Positions 52,890 to 54,307 of a stretch of DNA of 54,307 nt are shown here, in pieces. The notes below the pieces were generated by a model. The model was not told where the DNA came from, did not search any database, and saw only the letters and a list, made by a program, of their open reading frames with translations. The position numbers and the translations under genes are program-made. Source of the stretch: Ligilactobacillus salitolerans (GTDB taxonomy: Bacteria > Bacillota > Bacilli > Lactobacillales > Lactobacillaceae); contig NZ_BFFP01000013.1 in NCBI RefSeq assembly GCF_003864415.1, positions 1-54,307 of the forward strand, read 5' to 3'. Every line of letters starts with the position of its first letter. Position 1 is the first letter of the stretch.

Positions 52890-53003
52890 TTGATAGTCAA
52901 ATCATTGTCATTGGCTTTGGCTATCACGCCCATTATCATGGGTGTCTGTCTTAAGTTATTCAAACACTGGTTGGAGAATAACGATCGACATGTTGACTGC
53001 TAA
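52890..53003 (+). CDS. Fst/Ldr-type type I toxin, unit 1
   Basis: 37 residues from a TTG: a hydrophobic helix (SLSLALAITPIIMGVCLKLF) followed by KHWLENNDRH, the charged tail typical of Fst toxins, which insert in the membrane and damage the cell envelope. GGGG lies about 5 bases upstream of the start. Its 5' segment TTTTGATAGTCAAA recurs as TTTTAACAGTCAAA downstream in the antitoxin region, the direct-repeat pairing site of this class. Confidence 0.75.
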   Translation: MIVKSLSLALAITPIIMGVCLKLFKHWLENNDRHVDC

Positions 53004-53024
53004 CTGAGTTGCCTTCCAACCTCA

Positions 53025-53080
53025 CACAACATTGCAGCTTGGTAGCTACAGGCTACAATATTGTGAATCTTTTAACAGTC
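53025..53080 (-). ncRNA. Antitoxin RNA, unit 1
   Basis: A minus-strand promoter with -35 TTGACA (53115-53110), a 17-base spacer and -10 TAGAAT (53092-53087) points at the toxin gene. The RNA would start near 53080, cross the repeat TTTTAACAGTCAAA and end in the hairpin CACAATATTGTAGC/GCTGCAATGTTGTG (53065-53025), which it shares with the toxin mRNA. Confidence 0.65.
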
Positions 53081-53270
53081 AAACACATTCTACAAATATA
53101 CCTGAAAAATGTCAACATATTAGCAACCGCGCTATCAGCCCAGCACTAATCGGTTCCTTGACTCTCTATCTCATCTGCTTTAAAATCAACTTACCATCGT
53201 CCCAGCTAACGAGACTTGCAGGGATGATATTTAATTTTGCAAAAAAACCTTTCGTCTTTATTTGAAAATG

Positions 53271-53301
53271 TTTACACAAACATCAGTTCCTGCGGTATAA
53301 T
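53271..53301 (+). promoter_or_regulatory. Toxin promoter, unit 2
   Basis: TTTACA at 53271 and TATAAT at 53296, spaced 19 bases (18 if TTACAC is used). AGTTCCTG before the -10 box is shared with the promoters at 53780 and 54260. Confidence 0.65.
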
Positions 53302-53339
53302 TTTATTGGTAACCTACCCTGAGAGGGGGTGGTACTAAA

Positions 53340-53444
53340 ATGCAGATGATCATTTCATTGATTATCGCCCCGATTATTGTTGGGGTTAGTGTCGAATGGT
53401 TTAAACACTGGCTCGCACAACACGATCGACACGATAAGCATTAA
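53340..53444 (+). CDS. Fst/Ldr-type type I toxin, unit 2
   Basis: 34 residues: MQMIISLIIAPIIVGVSVEW followed by FKHWLAQHDRHDKH. The IAPIIVGV core and the Trp/basic tail are the hallmark of the Fst toxin family. AGAGGGGGT precedes the ATG. Translation is expected to be blocked by the convergent antitoxin RNA through the direct repeats around the start codon and the shared terminator. Confidence 0.88.
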   Translation: MQMIISLIIAPIIVGVSVEWFKHWLAQHDRHDKH

Positions 53445-53484
53445 GGTTACTAAGCGAGCCCCACACGCTATTTTTACATAGTGC

Positions 53485-53554
53485 AAAAAATACCCCAACC
53501 TATCGCAATTAGGTTGGGGTATTGTGGTACTAAATGCAGATAATCATTGATTAC
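53485..53554 (-). ncRNA. Antitoxin RNA, unit 2
   Basis: Minus-strand promoter TTGACA (53589-53584), 17 bases, TACTAT (53566-53561). The predicted RNA of about 70 nt crosses GGTACTAAATGCAGATAATC, a direct repeat of the toxin start region, and ends in the shared terminator. Confidence 0.8.
53490..53522. terminator. Shared bidirectional terminator, unit 2
   Basis: ATACCCCAACCT and AGGTTGGGGTAT, perfect 12-base arms, with A-run left and T-rich right flanks. Confidence 0.9.
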
Positions 53555-53684
53555 AAGGTAATAGTACTATAGGTCTTTAAATCTGTCAACAAAAAGCGAT
53601 CACCTTTTAAAGCGCGGTAGGTCAGCATTTGAAAACGGATACTAAAGCTTAGGCTCCGTCGCTGTGATAAGTATTGGCGACTTG

Positions 53685-53732
53685 CTAGTCAACCCCACAT
53701 GCTATCTTACATAGTGAAAAAATATCCTAACT
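53685..53732. repeat. Remnant of an Fst-unit 3' region
   Basis: CCCCACATGCTATCTTACATAG and an A-run followed by TATCCTAAC match the 3' untranslated part and left terminator arm of units 2 and 3, but the right arm is missing; unit 3's promoter region begins directly after it. Confidence 0.6.
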
Positions 53733-53829
53733 TTTGCTGCAATTGGAATAAATCATTTTCAAATAATATATCACGAACAAAAGTTCCTGTTGTATAATTA
53801 TAGAGTGGCAACTGCCCCAAAAGGGGGTG
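53733..53829 (+). promoter_or_regulatory. Toxin promoter region, unit 3
   Basis: Contains TATAAT at 53793-53798 and GGGGG as ribosome site. The whole ~95-bp block recurs with a single difference at the window end (54211-54307). Confidence 0.7.
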
Positions 53830-53835
53830 GATATT

Positions 53836-53943
53836 TTGTTAGCCAAATTGCTGACGCTGGTCATCGCTCCCATAATTGTGGGAATCTGTCTCGAATTGTT
53901 CAAACATTGGCTGGAGAAGAACGATCGACATGGTGACCGATAG
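53836..53943 (+). CDS. Fst/Ldr-type type I toxin, unit 3
   Basis: 35 residues from a TTG, 8 bases after GGGGG: LAKLLTLVIAPIIVGICLEL followed by FKHWLEKNDRHGDR. Same IAPIIVG core and charged tail as unit 2. A GTG at 53828 is an alternative start but overlaps the ribosome site. Confidence 0.88.
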   Translation: MLAKLLTLVIAPIIVGICLELFKHWLEKNDRHGDR

Positions 53944-53984
53944 ATAAGTTGCCTTCCAACCTCACACGCTATCTTACATAGTGA

Positions 53985-54049
53985 AAAAAATACCCCAACC
54001 TACTAACATTAGGCTGGGGTATTGTGGATATTTTGTTGACCAAATTTAC
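53985..54049 (-). ncRNA. Antitoxin RNA, unit 3
   Basis: Minus-strand promoter TTGACA (54084-54079), 17 bases, TAAGAT (54061-54056). The RNA crosses GTGGATATTTTGTTGACC, a direct repeat of the toxin start GTGGATATTTTGTTAGCC, then the shared terminator. Confidence 0.8.
53990..54022. terminator. Shared bidirectional terminator, unit 3
   Basis: ATACCCCAACCT and AGGCTGGGGTAT, 12-base arms with one G-T pair, flanked by an A-run and T-rich sequence. Confidence 0.9.
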
Positions 54050-54210
54050 ACTGTTATCTTACATAAAAAAATGATACTTGTCAACACATTAGGTACGCTC
54101 AAAAAGTAGGATGATGGTTACCACAGATACCTTCACTTCAACTTACCGTTCTCCTACTTGATAGAACCTGCGGAATTATTGAGAGGCAGACTTGGTGGTT
54201 TTGTTCCAAG

Positions 54211-54307
54211 TTTTTGCTGCAATTGGAATAAATCAATTTCAAATAATATATCACGAACAAAAGTTCCTGTTGTATAATTATAGAGTGGCAACTGCCCCAA
54301 AAGGGGG
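54211..54307 (+). promoter_or_regulatory. Start of a fourth Fst-type unit, cut by window end
   Basis: Repeats the unit 3 promoter block, with TATAAT at 54273-54278 and AAAAGGGGG at the last bases. The toxin frame itself would lie just outside the window. Confidence 0.75.

Overview
The window reads as chromosome of a lactic acid bacterium of the family Lactobacillaceae. The evidence is its low-to-medium GC, strong AGGAGG-type ribosome sites, several TTG and GTG starts, an LPxTG surface protein, a TagGH teichoic acid exporter with CDP-glycerol transferases, PRD/PTS regulation, cre-like sites and Fst-type type I toxins. Species cannot be fixed from the sequence alone. No tRNA or rRNA gene and no CRISPR array was seen.

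Layout. (1) 1-9.5 kb is mostly housekeeping: the 5' end of a group IIC intron lying just behind the trxA terminator, then trxA, a Cof-type HAD phosphatase, a TerC-family membrane protein, an XRE regulator with a PHP phosphatase, a NERD protein, a PanE-like reductase with an MFS transporter, and a soluble PAS/chemoreceptor-like protein. (2) 9.5-28.7 kb is an accessory, defence-rich stretch. It has a divergently arranged Lhr-like helicase plus BrxD-like ATPase facing a SWIM protein plus a TerB-type protein (Shango-like gene content). RelBE-type and solitary AbrB genes follow. A large secreted GH92 mannosidase interrupts the stretch. Then come an AAA ATPase/TOPRIM pair with an amber stop exactly at the expected catalytic Glu, and an IetAS-like AAA+ ATPase/subtilase pair. 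(3) 28.9-45.8 kb is cell surface: a coiled-coil LPxTG protein, an LCP ligase, an ISL3-family insertion sequence, and a teichoic acid locus (TagG, TagH with LysM, a GT2-CDP-glycerol transferase fusion, three more CDP-glycerol transferase family proteins, an XcbB/CpsF-like protein and a decayed paralogue). (4) 46-51 kb is a fructose-type PTS operon with a MalY/PatB C-S lyase and a PRD regulator. (5) 51-54.3 kb carries a GH25 lysozyme, DUF2922 and DUF1659 proteins, and a tandem series of at least four Fst/Ldr-type type I toxin-antitoxin units, the last cut by the window end.

Non-coding structure is the most unusual part. Three separate intergenic arrays (4.8, 13.2 and 18.9 kb) have unrelated sequences but the same 42-bp period, each unit carrying an inverted repeat. 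Two tandem structured elements of about 124 bp precede terC. A promoter-to-terminator transcript of about 87 nt with three hairpins lies between the two defence pairs at 25.2 kb. One palindromic hairpin family occurs twice (18.3 and 28.8 kb).
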